From assembly GCA_027257055.1 (NCBI GenBank), contig JAPVLO010000181.1, positions 2,480,001 to 2,544,000 on the forward strand: a stretch of 64,000 nucleotides of DNA. Direction: 5' to 3'. This document shows, in pieces, positions 38,325-49,800 of this stretch; within the stretch, counting starts at the first letter, position 1; each line of letters starts with the position of its first letter. Under the pieces are notes generated by a model. The model worked only from the letters and a program-made list of their open reading frames with translations, was not told the origin of the DNA and did not search any database. The position numbers and the translations under genes are program-made. Source of the DNA: Cephalopachus bancanus. Taxonomy: Eukaryota; Chordata; Mammalia; Primates; Tarsiidae.

Positions 38325-38460
38325 TTATATAGCCCTAAAACTGAGCTTATTGGCTAGCACTAGCTGTGGGCTGATTGGTTAGCACTAGCTGTTCTGATTG
38401 GTCAATCCTAAGGACCAATCGGCAGGAAGTAGGGGCCTAATGGTGAGCTGATTGGTAGGT
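38325..38460 (-). promoter_or_regulatory. LTR promoter: CCAAT array and TATA box
   Basis: On the minus strand are several CCAAT pentamers in two near-repeat units (AACAGCTAGTGCTAACCAAT and CACAGCTAGTGCTAGCCAAT), followed by CTATATAAG at about 38325-38333. The layout is that of a compact retroviral U3 promoter pointing left. Confidence 0.7.
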
Positions 38461-38869
38461 ACTTGGTAGCAAGTTGGCTGCTTTTTGGTCCCAGCAGAAA
38501 GTACTCAAGCTCTAGCTTGAGAGACAGGAAGGGAGCTTGTTTACCAATGCTGAGCCTGAGAGGACTGCTGGAAGTTTGCTGCATTGTTACTGGAGGACCC
38601 ACCCTGTCTGCCTGCCTGCCTAGCCTTTCTCTAGCTATCTCCTGTCTTATAAGGATCTGAATTCTGCCAGCAGGTACATAAGTGAATTTGGAGTGGAAGA
38701 TGAGACTTCAGCTGTTGTCAACATATTGATTGTTGCACACAATGAGCAATGATAATTCTGTATTTATCCTCCCAAGTACACTGTATGGTTAGGTCACTAT
38801 ATTTTAGAATAATAAATGTGTTTGTAGTCTTATTCTTTGGTGATATTTACCTACAGGAATCAATAAGCA

Positions 38870-39400
38870 ATACCACTACTGGATGTATATCCAAAGGAGC
38901 ATGAATTGTTCTACCAAAAAGATACCTGCACATGTATCTTTATTATTGCACAGCACAATTTGCAGTAGCAAAAACATGGAACTAATCTAGGTCCCCATTA
39001 ATGGACTGGGTAAGGAAAATGTGGTGCATACCCATCATGGAATGCCACCACCAAAAGAATGAATCATGCCCTTTGCTACAACTTAGATGCAACTGGAGAG
39101 TATCATTATAAGTGAATTATCACAGAAACAGAAAACTTATTACCACATGTTCTTATTCATAAGTGGAAGCTAAACACTGGGCACACACAGATACAAAGAT
39201 GGGAACAACAGACAATGGTGACTACTAAAGGTGGAAGGGAGGGAGTGGGGAAAGGTTGGAAAACCACGTCAGGCACCATGCTCGCCACCTGGGGGTGGGC
39301 TCAATAGAAATCCAAACCTCACCATCACACAATATACCTATGTAACAAACCTGTACAGGCGCCTCTTGAATCTTAAACAAAAACAAAAAACAACAAATAG
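38870..39400 (+). mobile_element. 5'-truncated older L1 3' end, plus strand
   Basis: ACTACTGGATGTATATCC, GATACCTGCACATGTATC, ATGGACTGGGTAAGGAAAATG and AACAAACCTGTACAGGCG match the ORF2 end and 3'UTR of primate-type L1s. It ends AAACAAAAACAAAAAACAAC. Confidence 0.85.
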
Positions 39401-39703
39401 AGTAAGTTAATTGATACAAAAACCAAGCTCTATCTACTCTAAGGCTATAGAAAAAGAAACTCCATGTGGTGAAACCTTAGCATGTGTATTTATAGAGCAC
39501 CAAAGCAATTCTGACTGGCAACCAGGTTGAGAACTAATGCTCCAAGGAGCACGCCATCTGGCCCCACTTGGTGTCCTTGGCAAATAAAAGGTGAGCCCTC
39601 CATTGCAAGACTTATAAACTAAAAAGTAGGTGAACTAGTATTGGGTTGGAATCAACTAATTCCTGGAGCAAAATGCTCAGAAAGTTCCAAGGTTGAGGCT
39701 AGT

Positions 39704-39705
<2 letters not shown>

Positions 39706-39750
<45 letters not shown>

Positions 39751-39773
39751 ACGCGTGCATGTGCACATGCGCA
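39706..39773 (+). repeat. (TG)n tract with alternating purine-pyrimidine extension
   Basis: About 22 TG units followed by GCACGCGTGCATGTGCACAT and GCGCA. Strict purine-pyrimidine alternation holds for about 68 bases. Confidence 0.95.
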
Positions 39774-39779
39774 AAAGTG

Positions 39780-41020
39780 TATTTTTCTGGAAAATATCTT
39801 TGTTTATTATAAAAGTAATGCATGGTTGCTATAGACATTTTGAAAATAAATGATAAAGGAGCACAAAGGAGATTTTTTAATTATCTGTAATTCCATCAGT
39901 CAGACGTCACCATATTGTTTATATCCTTTCAGATATTTTATATAAAAATGGAAATAAATTGTACATACAGTTTTGTAACATTAAAAATTTTTGGCAATAT
40001 AGTAGGAGCATTTCCATTGTTAATAGCAAGATTGTTAACATATTAGCTAATATTCCCTTGCTAATAACAAGACTATTAACAAGCATTTTACCTTGCTAAT
40101 ACTTTTCCATTATATGATGTTCAAGAGCTACAGAAAAATTTCATCCCATAAATACTTCCATTGTTTTTTCTATTTTAGCTTTTCATCTTATGACTAAAAT
40201 AATACTGCAATTATCTTACTTGACAAAATATACTATGCACATTTCTAATACGGATGCTCCTTGACTTAACATTAGGGTTACACTTCAATAAACCCATTGA
40301 AAATCAAAAATATTGTAAGTTGAAATACATTTAATACTCCTAATCTACTGAACATTATAGTTTAGCTCAGTCTACCTTAAGCGTTCTCAGAACACTTACA
40401 TTGACAGTTGATCAAAATCGTCTAACATGAAGCCTATTTTATAATGAAGTGTTGAATAGCTTATGTACTTTATTGAGTACTGTTCTGAAAGAAGAAAACC
40501 AGAATGGTTGTATAGGAAACTAAAAGTACAATTTCCGATGAATGCATATTACTTTCACACCATGATAAGATCAAAAAGTTGTAAGTTGACCAATGGTCAG
40601 GCAGGGACTGTATGTATTTTCTTAGGGGTGCTAGAGGTGAGACTGCTGGATTTAAAAAAAATGAATGTTTATGAGACATTTCATGCATAGTTTAACTATC
40701 TTTTGGAAAACATATATCAATTTTACATTTTGACCTGAGTTTACAAACCATGAATCCTTACTAATATTGAATATTCTATAATATTTGCTACTCTGATAGG
40801 TGGCAATGTATCTCAAGTTAATTTGCATTTCTTTGAAACATTTTCTAAAGATATTTAATATTTCCTTTATGGTTACTGGTTTTCTTGAAAGAACTGCCTG
40901 ATCATGTCCTATATTTATTTTTCAGTTAGGATGTTTATTTTTCCTTATTGATACAAACTCTTTGGTTTTGCATGTATAGAATATATTTTTTCTATTTTAT
41001 TTACTTTAAAATTTTTCTAA
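39780..41020 (-). mobile_element. Old L1ME-type relic, antisense, interrupted by a Tigger-like element
   Basis: TTTTTTAATTATCTGTAATTCC, TATCCTTTCAGATATTTTATAT on the left, and ATAGGTGGCAATGTATCTC, GTTAATTTGCATTTCTTTG, CAAACTCTTTGGTTTTGC on the right, follow the ORF2-3'UTR end of very old L1s in antisense. The DNA transposon at 40252-40608 splits it. Confidence 0.55.
40252..40608 (+). mobile_element. Tigger-like non-autonomous DNA transposon
   Basis: About 357 bp between TA dinucleotides. The left end is CGGATGCTCCTTGACTTAAC and the right end is CAGGCAGGGACTGTATG. The interior words AATAAACCCATTGAAAATC, CTAATCTACTGAACATTATA and GTTGAATAGCTTATGTACTT follow a common primate MER element of the pogo/Tigger group; I do not assign the subfamily. 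It has no coding capacity. Confidence 0.72.
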
Positions 41021-41220
41021 CCGTGTTTTGGGATGCCCAACAGTTGATAATTACTTTTCAAGAACAAGTCACAATTCAAATATATCCCTACAAAAAAGTC
41101 AGCCTTGGAAAGCTGATCAATTTAGCAAGAATGACGTACTTCCATCATGCACAAGACCACTCCAAGCTCCAAACTTAATGATTGCTCTTTTTTGTTTGTT
41201 TGTTTGTTTCTGTTTTGTTT

Positions 41221-41468
41221 TTTTGTTTTTTGCTTTCTTGAGTTGGAGTCTCACTCTGTCGCCCAAACTGGAGTGCAGTGGCCGCTCCCGGCCACTGCAA
41301 CCTTGGCCAGCTGGGCTCCGGCTATCCTTGCACCTCAGCCTTCCAAGTAGCCGGAATTACAGGCATGCGCTACCATGCCCAGCTGATTTTTTGATTTATT
41401 GTAGAGATGAGGTCTTCCTGCCCAGGCGGGTCTCGAACCCGCGGGCTCAGGCAATCCACTCACCTCTT
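41221..41468 (-). mobile_element. 5'-truncated Alu SINE, minus strand, deleted subtype
   Basis: A T-rich tail with TTTG repeats (41193-41240) and body to CACTCACCTC at 41468, missing the first roughly 35 bases of the Alu. The spacer reads GGTCTTCCTGCCCAGGCGGG, lacking five bases as in the copies at 12892 and 43423. Confidence 0.92.
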
Positions 41469-41819
41469 GTTTAACATCTGGTCTAGCAAAAGGTCATTAA
41501 CACCTTGGTATGATTTTTATCCAAAGTTTTATGTCTCAAAGTACACTTAGATTTTAAACTTTTCCCCAGTTAACACTGTGTTGTGTTTAAAAAAAAAAAT
41601 TAGGCATTGAGAAACAGGATGAAAAGGTAAAATCAATTCTGCAACTATTTATTGGGCAAACATGATTGGATAATCACTAAATAACCAAGTGTTAATCAAC
41701 CTGTGCATAAGGACAGCTGTGTGAACATGCTATACTGAAAATCATGTTTTAAAAGATTTATTGGTAAAAATGTATGCTTTTATTTGAGTACAAACTAAGA
41801 CTTTGTGAAAATATTCACA

Positions 41820-41940
41820 CATTATTTATTTTGATTCTCAAAAACTGATGAGGTAAGAAGGGCAATGATGCAATAAACTGGCAAGGAAACTGAGACATGG
41901 GGATCAGGGATCAAGTGACAGACTCAGGTATTTCAGTGGA
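41820..41940 (+). mobile_element. MIR SINE relic
   Basis: The order AAAACTGATGAGGTAAGAAGGGC, then GCAAGGAAACTGAGACA, then AAGTGACAGACTCAGG follows the MIR core. Confidence 0.55.
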
Positions 41941-43422
41941 TGTTTAGTGTGACAGAGATCAAAATGCAGGATGACTCACTATAAATTCAGTGTGTAGTTC
42001 TGCAAGAAAAAAGAAATATAAGGCATCCAAATCAGCAAGGAGGAAGTTGAAATATCCCTTTTTGCAGATGGCATGCTTGTATACCTAGAAACCCCTTCTA
42101 AACCTGATAAATGATTCAGAAAAGTACAAGGATACAAAATCAATGTACAAAAATCTGCAGTATTCCTATATACCAACTACACTCAAGCCAGGAACCAAAT
42201 CAAGAACTCGATCCCATTTGCACTAGCCACACAAAAATTTAAATACCTAGGAATACACCTAACTAAAGAGGTAAAAAAGCTCTACAAGGAGAAGTGCAAA
42301 ACACTGATGAAAGAAATTGTAGATGACACAAATGGAAGAACGTCCAATGTTCATGGATTGGAAAAAACACTATTGTTAAAATGACCGTATTGCTCAAAGC
42401 ATTCTACAGATTCACTGCAATCCTGATCAAAATACCAACTTTGTTCTTCACAGAACCAGAAAAAACAATCTTAAAGTTTATAAGGAACCAAAAAATAGCC
42501 TGAAGAGCCAAAAAAATTCTAAGTAAAAAGAACAATTGTGGAGGCATCACACTGCCTGACTTCAGATTATACTACACGACTATAGTAACTAAAACAGCAT
42601 GGTATTGATACAAGAATAGACAGGTAGATCAATGAAACAGAATAGAGAACCCAGAAATAAAACCATATTCCTTCAATCAACTGATCTTTGACAAAGCTGA
42701 TAAAAATTGGGAAAGGACATCCTATTCAAACGGTGCTGGAAAAATTATCTAGCCATATGCAGAAGAATAAAACTGCTCTCACCAAATACAAAAATTAACC
42801 CCAGTCTCTCACCACATAGAAAAATTAACTCAAGATGGATCAAAGCCTTAAATGTAAGACCTGAAACTATTAAAAATCCAAGAAGAAAACCTAGGAAACA
42901 CTCTTCTGGGCAGTGGCCTAGGCAAGGAATTTATAACAAAGATTCCAAAAACAACAATAAAACCAAAAATAGACAAATAGGACTAATTAAACTAAAAAGC
43001 TTCTACACAGCAAAATAAATAATCAACAGAGTGAACAGAAAACCTACTGAATGAGAGAATTACACCTCAAAGGACTAATATTTAGAATCTACAGGAACAA
43101 CTTAATACACAAAAAACAAATAACCCCATCAAAAAGTGGGCATAAGACATGAATAGACATCTCTCAAAAAGAAGACATACAAGCGGACAACAAACATATG
43201 AAATAAGGTTCAACATCACTAATCATCAGAGAAATGCAAATTAAGATACACCTCACACTAGTCAGAAATGCTATTATTAGAAAGTCAAAAAACAGCAGAT
43301 GTTGTTGAGGTTGAGAAAAAAAGGGAATGCGCATTCACCATTGGTGGAGTTGTAAACTAGTTCAAACACTACAGAAAACAGTATGGAGATTTCTCCAAGA
43401 ACTCAGAACCGAATTACCATTT

Positions 43423-43709
43423 TTTTTTTTTTTTTGAGTTGGAGTCTCACTCTGTCACCCAGATTGGAGTGCAGTGGCCGCTCCCGGCCACCGCAGCCTC
43501 GACCTGCTGGGCTCCGGCGATCCTTCCGCCTCAGCCTTCCGAGTAGCCAGAATTACAGGCATGCGCTACCACGCCCGGCTGATTTTTTGATTTATTGTAG
43601 AGATGAGGTCTCGCTGCCCAGGCGGGTCTCGGACCCGTGGGCTCAGGCAATCCACTCACCTCAGCCTCCCAAAGGCGCGGGATTACAGGCTGAGCCACCA
43701 AGCCCGGCC
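43423..43709 (-). mobile_element. Alu SINE, minus strand, deleted subtype, perfect TSD
   Basis: Complete dimer with target duplication gaattaccattt at 43411-43422 and 43710-43721. The spacer reads GGTCTCGCTGCCCAGGCGGG, five bases shorter than the long subtype. CpG sites are well preserved (CCGCTCCCGGCCACCGC, CGGCGATCC), suggesting a young insertion. Confidence 0.97.
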
Positions 43710-43887
43710 GAATTACCATTTGACCCAGTAATCTCACTACTAGGGATTTACCCAAATAGAAATAACTCAATATGTTAAAAAGATACCTACACTCTATGTT
43801 CATTGCAGCACTATTCACAATAGCAAGATCATGGAACCAACCTAAGCGCCCACAAACAATTGACCAGATAAAGAAAATGTGGTATAT

Positions 43888-43888
<1 letters not shown>

Positions 43889-43944
<56 letters not shown>

Positions 43945-43948
43945 CACT
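43889..43948 (+). repeat. (CA)n microsatellite inside L1
   Basis: About 29 CA units with one CG change, grown from a TACACA context in the L1 ORF2 end. Confidence 0.97.
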
Positions 43949-44262
43949 GTGGCCTACTACACAGTTACAGAAAAATAATAAATTCATGTTATTTGTAGCA
44001 ACATGGATAGACCTGGAGACCATCATCCTAAGTGGACTGACTCAGAAACAAGAAACCAAACACTGCATGTTCTCAGTCATTTGTGGGAGCTATGCAGGAG
44101 GTGGGGAGGGGAGGTTAGGGTTCATAAATTACCTATTGGGTACAGTGTTTACTATCTGGAGAACAGGCCATCTGTGACCCAAATCCCACCACTACACAAT
44201 ATGTCCATGTAGGAAACTTGCATGTGTCCCCCCTGAATTTAAAATAAAAATGAAAAAAAAAA

Positions 44263-45645
44263 TCAGTACATAATGAAGAGATTGGTATTTCTTAAAAGCT
44301 TCTTAACATTAAAAAAAGGCAAAAGAGCTAAAATAAGTGAAAAGAAATAAGCCAGAGAATTTCTCCAAATCTAAGAGAAACACAGATGTGGTTGAATTTA
44401 AATGTAACTTGCAGATTTAATGAAAACCTTACTTTTCTTTTATTTTCTCAATTTTAGAGCCTGCCTATTTGTTTGCAATGTTTTATTACTATGTAAGGGT
44501 TATATTTCTTGTAGTTGAGAAGCTGTTTTCTTTTTACAATGTTTCTGTGAATCAAAGGTATACTCACATATATAAATATAATTTATTTTTGAGTTAGGCT
44601 CTTTGGTCAAGTATGGCTTGATTCATATTTAGATTCTATAGCTAATGTTCCCTGTACATTAAACAATTTGCTAAATACAGAAATCTGGAATTACAGCCAT
44701 GCTTACCTCTAGCATGGGGTGCCATTGAATGTATATATGCATACTATTGCTTATCTTCCCTTCCAAATTATTGTTTTTTATTTGAAGTAACTTGTGTTAG
44801 ACAGAGGACTAAAAGATCGGATCAAGAAATTGGCAACTGAAAATTAATAGAAATGGAAAACAGAATTTGGAGACAAGGAAAAAAGAAGATAAAATTAGAT
44901 ACTGTGGAAAACCCATTTTGTTTTGAAGAACAGTAGAGGAAGAGGAATCCTGTAATGTTGGAAAGAAATCAGGAAATGAGAGGATCAAGCACAATTTTCA
45001 CCTGTTTGCCAGGTATCCACGGAGTGTGGCTACTATAGAGTGTAGCCACGATTAAACCCAGAGATTGAGATGGCTTCTTGGAGGGGCCAGTAAAGTTGGA
45101 CAGAAAGCATATGGCAATGAAAGGATAAACTCTGCTAGAAAGAACCAGTTCTAATAGCAACCTGGGCAAGACATTGTATGTGATTGGAAGGTATTACAAC
45201 TATGTAACTCCTAAGAATGGAACAAAGTAAAGAATGGAAGGCAAGGAAGAGACAATTGTTGTTGGAGATGCCTTTATATTCAGAATGGATTGGTGAGTAA
45301 TATGTGTGATTTTTTTTTCTAACAAAAAAAAAAATATAGGGACAAGATTTAGGAGATAAGGGAAAGTTGAATATTTGACTGTGGCCTATCTGCTAATCAA
45401 ACAATCTAATTATATTTATCAGTTTATTTATTTTTAACCCAACTACTCTCAACACTCCCTTACAAACACTCTTCACTCACTCACTCTCCTTGCCTAGATA
45501 TATTTGAGAAACACATTGCTGCATTAACTGGACTCACTTAAAATCCATGATCACAAGTATAAAAGAGACACTCTAACCTCCTTGTGAAGACTCTTCCTGA
45601 AGTCATGAAGTATTAGTCCTTCAACCTTGTTCTTCACTTTCAACA
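44263..45645. other. Intergenic DNA with no recognised feature
   Basis: Low-GC sequence. No open frame with motifs and no confident repeat. Confidence 0.45.
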
Positions 45646-46510
45646 TAGTTTTTATTCTGAGATCCTTGCATTTTAATAGCGATTATAGGATTAGATGCCA
45701 ATAGGAATTTTGATAGGGATTATGTTAAATGTGTAGATTAGTTTGGGGCATATTGTAATTTTAACAATATTAAGTCAGCCGGGCTCGGTGGCTCAGCCTG
45801 TAATCCCGGGCTTTGGGAGGCTGAGGTGAGTGAATTGCCTGAGCCTGCGGGTTCGGGACCCACCTGGGCAACTTGGTGAGACCTCATCCCTACAATAAAT
45901 CAAAAAAAAAATTAGCCAGGTGTGGTAGTGTGCGCCTGTAGTTCCAGCTACTGGGAAGGCCGAGGCGGAAGGATCGCCGGAGCCCAGCAGGTCGAGGCTG
46001 TGGTGGCCGGGAGCATGCCACTGCGCCCCAGTCTGGGCGACAGAGTGGGACTCCAAGTCAAAATAATATATATGTATATATAAAGTCTTCTGATTCATTA
46101 ACATGGGATTCCTTTCATTAATTTAGGTATTATTTCATTCAGCAATATTTTGGAATTTTCAGAGTGTATTTTTGGACTTCTTTTGTTAAATTTGTTCCTA
46201 AGTATTTTGATTCTTTTTGGTGATATTATAAATGACATTATTTCCTTAATTCTATTTTTGGATTTCTTATTGCAAGTAAGAATAGTATTGACTTTTGTAT
46301 ACTGATCTTATATTCTGCAATTTTGATGAACTAATATCTTAGTTTTAATAATATTTCTAGTGGATTCCTTAGGATTTTCTATATACAAGATCATGTCATT
46401 GAAGAACAGAGATTTTTTTCTACATCTTGTTTTTCAGTCTGGGTTCTCTTTCTTTCCTTTTTTTGCCAAGTTGCCCAGGTTATAATCTTTAGTAAATTGC
46501 TGTAGCAGTT
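45646..46510 (-). mobile_element. Old L1M ORF2 relic, antisense, hosting an Alu
   Basis: TTTGTTCCTAAGTATTTTGATTC, GACTTTTGTATACTGATC, TAGTGGATTCCTTAGGATT and CAAGATCATGTCATTGAAG follow the RT region of an old L1 in antisense. Part of it lies left of the Alu (45660-45767). Confidence 0.72.
45777..46078 (+). mobile_element. Alu SINE, plus strand, long-spacer subtype
   Basis: Complete dimer from AGCCGGGCTCGGTGGCTCAG. The tail reads AAAATAATATATATGTATATA. Duplication tattaagtc (45768-45776) and tataaagtc (46079-46087), 9 bp with one change. The spacer CAACTTGGTGAGAC is intact. Confidence 0.94.
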
Positions 46511-46519
46511 GTGAGAAGA

Positions 46520-47448
46520 GATATTCTCCACCATCCCTTCCTCTCACCTGACTCCAAACTTAAAAAAGCAGCCAGAGGGATCTTCTAAATATGTAAATTA
46601 TTATACATCATTTCCCTTTATTGAAACCATCTAATGACTTCCAACCACACTTGGAATGAATTCCAAACTTCTTACTCTAGCCATGACTTCCCCATGGTCT
46701 GAATCCTGAATGACCTCATTTCAAGTACTATCCATTCTGTCCCCTGTGTTTTGACCACACTAGCCAACTTGTTGGCCCTTGAAAATGCCAATGTATTCTT
46801 GCCTTGGGGCCTCTGCCCACCTCTCTGTACTTCAGGAGGCTCTTTCCCTGATTATAGAATGACTGCCTGTTTCTTCTTCTTTTTTTTTTTTAAGTTGGAA
46901 TTTCGCTCTGTCGCCCAGACTGGAGTGCAGTGGCCGCTCCCAGCCACCACAGCCTCAACCTGCTGGGCTCTGGCGATCCTTCCTCTTCAGCCTTCCGAGT
47001 AAACGGAATTACAGGCGTGCGCTACCACGTCCGGCTAATTTTTGATTTATTGCAGAAATGAGGTCTCACCAACTTGCCCAGACGGGTCTCGAACCCGCAG
47101 GCTCAGGCAATCCACTCACCTCAGCCTCCCAAGGCGCGGGATTACAGGCTGAGCCACCAAGCCCGGCTGACTGCCTGTTTCTTGTCATTCAGATCTTAGC
47201 CTATATGCCGACTTCTCAGAGGAGCCTCTCCAATTATGCATTCCAAATTGGATCCATCTTGTCATGCTCTACGACATCTGCACACTTTAAGTGTCTACAT
47301 TACACACATTTAGGTGTGTGTATCATATCTTCCTAGTTATAAGCCAGACAGAAATCTTGTTTGTGTTGTGCACCTGGGTATCCCCGTCATGAAGAACCAT
47401 GCCTCATACCTAGAGATGTTCAATGAACGTTTGTTAAATGAGTAAGGG
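46520..47448 (+). mobile_element. L2 LINE 3' relic hosting an Alu
   Basis: GAAACCATCTAATGACTTCCA, CTTACTCTAGCCATGACTTC, CCACACTAGCCAACTTG and CTTGGGGCCTCTGCCCACC lie left of the Alu. GATCTTAGCCTATATGCCG, TCTCAGAGGAGCCTCTCC and TGTTCAATGAACGTTTGTTAA lie right of it. They follow the 3' end of L2, including its terminal tail. Confidence 0.82.
46876..47167 (-). mobile_element. Alu SINE, minus strand, perfect 16-bp TSD
   Basis: Complete dimer. The duplication tgactgcctgtttctt is at 46860-46875 and 47168-47183. The long-spacer subtype (CACCAACTTGCCCAGACGGG) is present. Confidence 0.97.
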
Positions 47449-49699
47449 GAAATTTTAGAGCAGAGCCCAATCTGTGATACAAGAACCATCAGAGTTATTT
47501 TGTTTGGCTGGAATTTTTGGTATCAAATACTGTTCAAATAAATGAGTTATAATCGGGAGCTCAAAATTTCCTTAAGGACAAGAATCAATTGTGATACTTA
47601 CTGTAACAGGATATAATCAAGATCCACTTTTAAAACATTGTATGCATTATTTGTTTAATTTGTACATCGCCAAATGATTTACATCCTAATTGCACTGAGT
47701 AGTCCTGGAACATATCTATTTAACTTTCCTACAGTATCTGATCCATTAACTAACCATCCTTTGCAAACAAAGCTCTTGGCTAGGATTCTAACAGAATCAA
47801 AATCCCCTGTGATACTCCAGTAAGGAAACTCATCAGTGTTATTGATTTTAAAAAACTAAAAAATTCACATGGCCTTAGACAAGAAGTCTCAGGTGCTTGA
47901 CTGTTTAATGCTTTAACTTGGTATTAATTTATCTCTTAAAAATAAAAACATGCCTCAGGTTGCAATTAGAGGGAGGTGGAGGACTAGAATGGAGCAGAGT
48001 CAGGGAATACAGACAATTGCATCTGTGTAGAGTGCCCTTTGACTAATAATAACTTGAGACATTAAGTGGTTCTATGTTCTTTTATTCCTCATTGTTCCCA
48101 TGACTACCAGGGGTGCCAAAAAATGTATAGACACTTTAAGAGATGTTATCTATGTATTGCTTTTAGTTCACCATTATCAGAAGTGTCTGGATGCTGATGG
48201 CAACTACTTTGAGTACCTCCTATGATTGCAGAAATCAAACATTACTTGTATTCATCTTTTTTAAACTTTCTTAAAATGTGTATACATTTTGGGGGCACCT
48301 TATGAATATCCTTTAGGGTTGTGAGATGAATCTGCCATCTGGATCTAAGCAGTTCTCTAAGCTTAGAGGAAATTTATCTTTTCTACCCAGGGGAGATTTA
48401 TCAGTCCAGAACGTGGAATCAAAGCACTGATGCACTGGCACGTGTTGGACAAATGACTTTTCAGAAAAAGAGCCCTGATTTGTGCTGCTAGCTGGCTTTT
48501 GTAGAACAATACACCCATGATGACTGACCCCAAGGTACCAATGAGTCACCACTGAATGTGGAGTTGGAGAGAGATGTCCACTGTTGACTCTCATGAGCTA
48601 GCACAAGTTGGCTTCAGCATACCACTGGATCAAAAATATAAATTCTTAGCTTCAAGTCCAGAAAGTTTGAGCCAAGTAAGAGACAGAAAAGAGTTGATAA
48701 TAGATACAATGAGGCTGAGGCATTTTTACACCCCACCCCAAGACATAAAACAAAAAACTAAACCCCAATCCAAACCCAAACAAAAAGATCAGGAGGCAGA
48801 GAATGGAGAAGTTTGGTAAGAAATGATGTTCTTCTGTGGTTGTAAGAAGGACAAGGAAGGGCTAAGGGACAGGGGCAAGGATCTGATGATCTTGGGAGCC
48901 TGATGACTATGCTGCAGAGGGCTTGACTCTATAAACAAGAAACTTTTCCAGGACAATAGAATTTCATGAGAAAAAAAATAATAAAGGAGGGATTACATTT
49001 TCATTTTGCACTGGGTCCTGCAAATGATGCAGCTGGTTCTGTACTTGAGTCTCCCAAGAACTAGCTTGTTCTCATTTCCCTAGAATTTTCCCTCACTGTA
49101 AAGGTGGGGCAGGAAAGAGAACAGGCCAACCATATCCTTAGAAGGACTGTCAGGGAGGCTCTAGGACTACATTCCTGAACAGCATTCCCTGCAATCCTAG
49201 CTTTCTAAGACATTTATACATGGCTGGAGGGCAAAGGGATCAGTGGACACATAAACTCTGGAAATGACATCCTAAAACCTCATCTGCAGATTTAAAGGGT
49301 GTTTCAATGCAGTAAATATTCTAGGAAGTCTCCCTAGTAAATATATTTACTTTAATTGTGTTTAATACTTGAGCACACAAATGCATTTGTGCGGGGATTA
49401 TTTGTTTTGTCTGTTTTGTTTTCTTTTTTACTTACCCATAACAATCCTGGAACAATTTCCCTTAGCACTCATTTGGAAAGAGGCTGTCCCAGAATCAGCC
49501 ACACCTTCCTGGTCCTGGGTGTACAGATCTAACAGCCTAGCACTGACTTCCTTCCCACACCCCTTTTGGAAGTAATGAGCAACATTAGGTTGCCATGGTA
49601 TTTAGGCACTAAAAGGGAGCCTATTTCAGGTGTAGACAAGAAAAGGGAGGTCCTTCAAGGTTAAATCATGTTATAAGGCGGCTGTCAAGAGTTAAGTAC
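47449..49699. other. Intergenic DNA with one MITE and no recognised gene
   Basis: Apart from the MITE at 48111, I see only short open frames (for example 48594-48313, minus, 93 codons, no motif). There is no evidence for splicing or a promoter. Confidence 0.45.
48111..48300. mobile_element. TIR-bounded MITE, about 190 bp
   Basis: The left end GGGTGCCAAAAAATGTATAG is matched by the right end ATGTATACACATTTTAAG-type text read in reverse complement, giving imperfect inverted repeats of about 30 bp. TA dinucleotides lie just outside (48105-48106, 48301-48302), consistent with the Tc1/mariner superfamily. It has no coding capacity. Confidence 0.75.
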
Positions 49700-49800
49700 A
49701 AACAATAATGATAGCAGTTAACATTTACAGAGTATGTACCATTCCAGGAGCTGTATGATGTTACTTTACCTTTACACAAACTATGGAATAGACACTGTGG
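49700..49800 (+). mobile_element. MIR SINE relic
   Basis: ATAGCAGTTAACATTTACAGAG and GTATGTACCATTCCAGGAGC follow the MIR 5' half. Confidence 0.6.

Larger units (their letters stand above)
37850..38659 (-). mobile_element. ERV LTR, minus strand, inside MLT1
   Basis: Read on the minus strand it has a U3 with at least four CCAAT boxes (ATTGG on plus at about 38349, 38375, 38396, 38449), a TATA box CTATATAAGCACC about 40 bp below the nearest CCAAT, and then a transcribed part with GGGGCAGCTTTTCTG. It continues through CCTCCTGGGCATGAGACAAG into a GC-rich end made of 39-bp repeats. A candidate 4-bp duplication AATT lies at 37846-37849 and 38660-38663. The terminal dinucleotide is TG on the left, but the right end reads TG where CA is expected, so borders are not firm. 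No viral genes accompany it. Confidence 0.68.
37565..38850 (+). mobile_element. MLT1-type MaLR LTR, split by a younger LTR
   Basis: The left part (37565-37849) carries AAGATGGCCCCCACTGAG, CAGCAAAAGTGGTGGGATAT, GATATTAGGTTGCAAAAATGC and TGTGGCTTCTATCTTGGGC, which follow MLT1. The right part (38660-38850) resumes with TGCCAGCAGGTACATAAGTG and ends near AATAATAAATGTGTTTG. The middle is the LTR below. Confidence 0.7.
42000..44110 (+). pseudogene. L1 ORF2 C-terminal half, broken
   Basis: The catalytic motif normally read FADD is FADG (TTTGCAGATGGC at about 42060), so the second Asp is lost. An open stretch at 42707-43018 shows [19 protein letters not shown]. The Cys/His region is cut by the Alu. 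Text resumes with TCTMFIAAL- and AKSWNQPKRP-like words near 43800. Confidence 0.8.
42000..44262 (+). mobile_element. 5'-truncated L1, plus strand, carrying an Alu and a CA tract
   Basis: It begins in the RT palm (TTTTTGCAGATGGCATGC) and continues to the 3'UTR (GAAACTTGCATGTGTCCCCC) and an A-rich tail at 44240-44262. It is interrupted by an Alu at 43423-43709 and contains a CA expansion at 43889-43948. Of primate-type lineage like the 14-20 kb element. Confidence 0.9.

Noticed and set aside
43383..43778. 131-codon plus-strand frame
   Set aside because: It is Alu antisense translation across the Alu at 43423 and its L1 flanks, not a gene.
43531..43947. Frame with long Cys-Val repeats
   Set aside because: Translation of the CA microsatellite.
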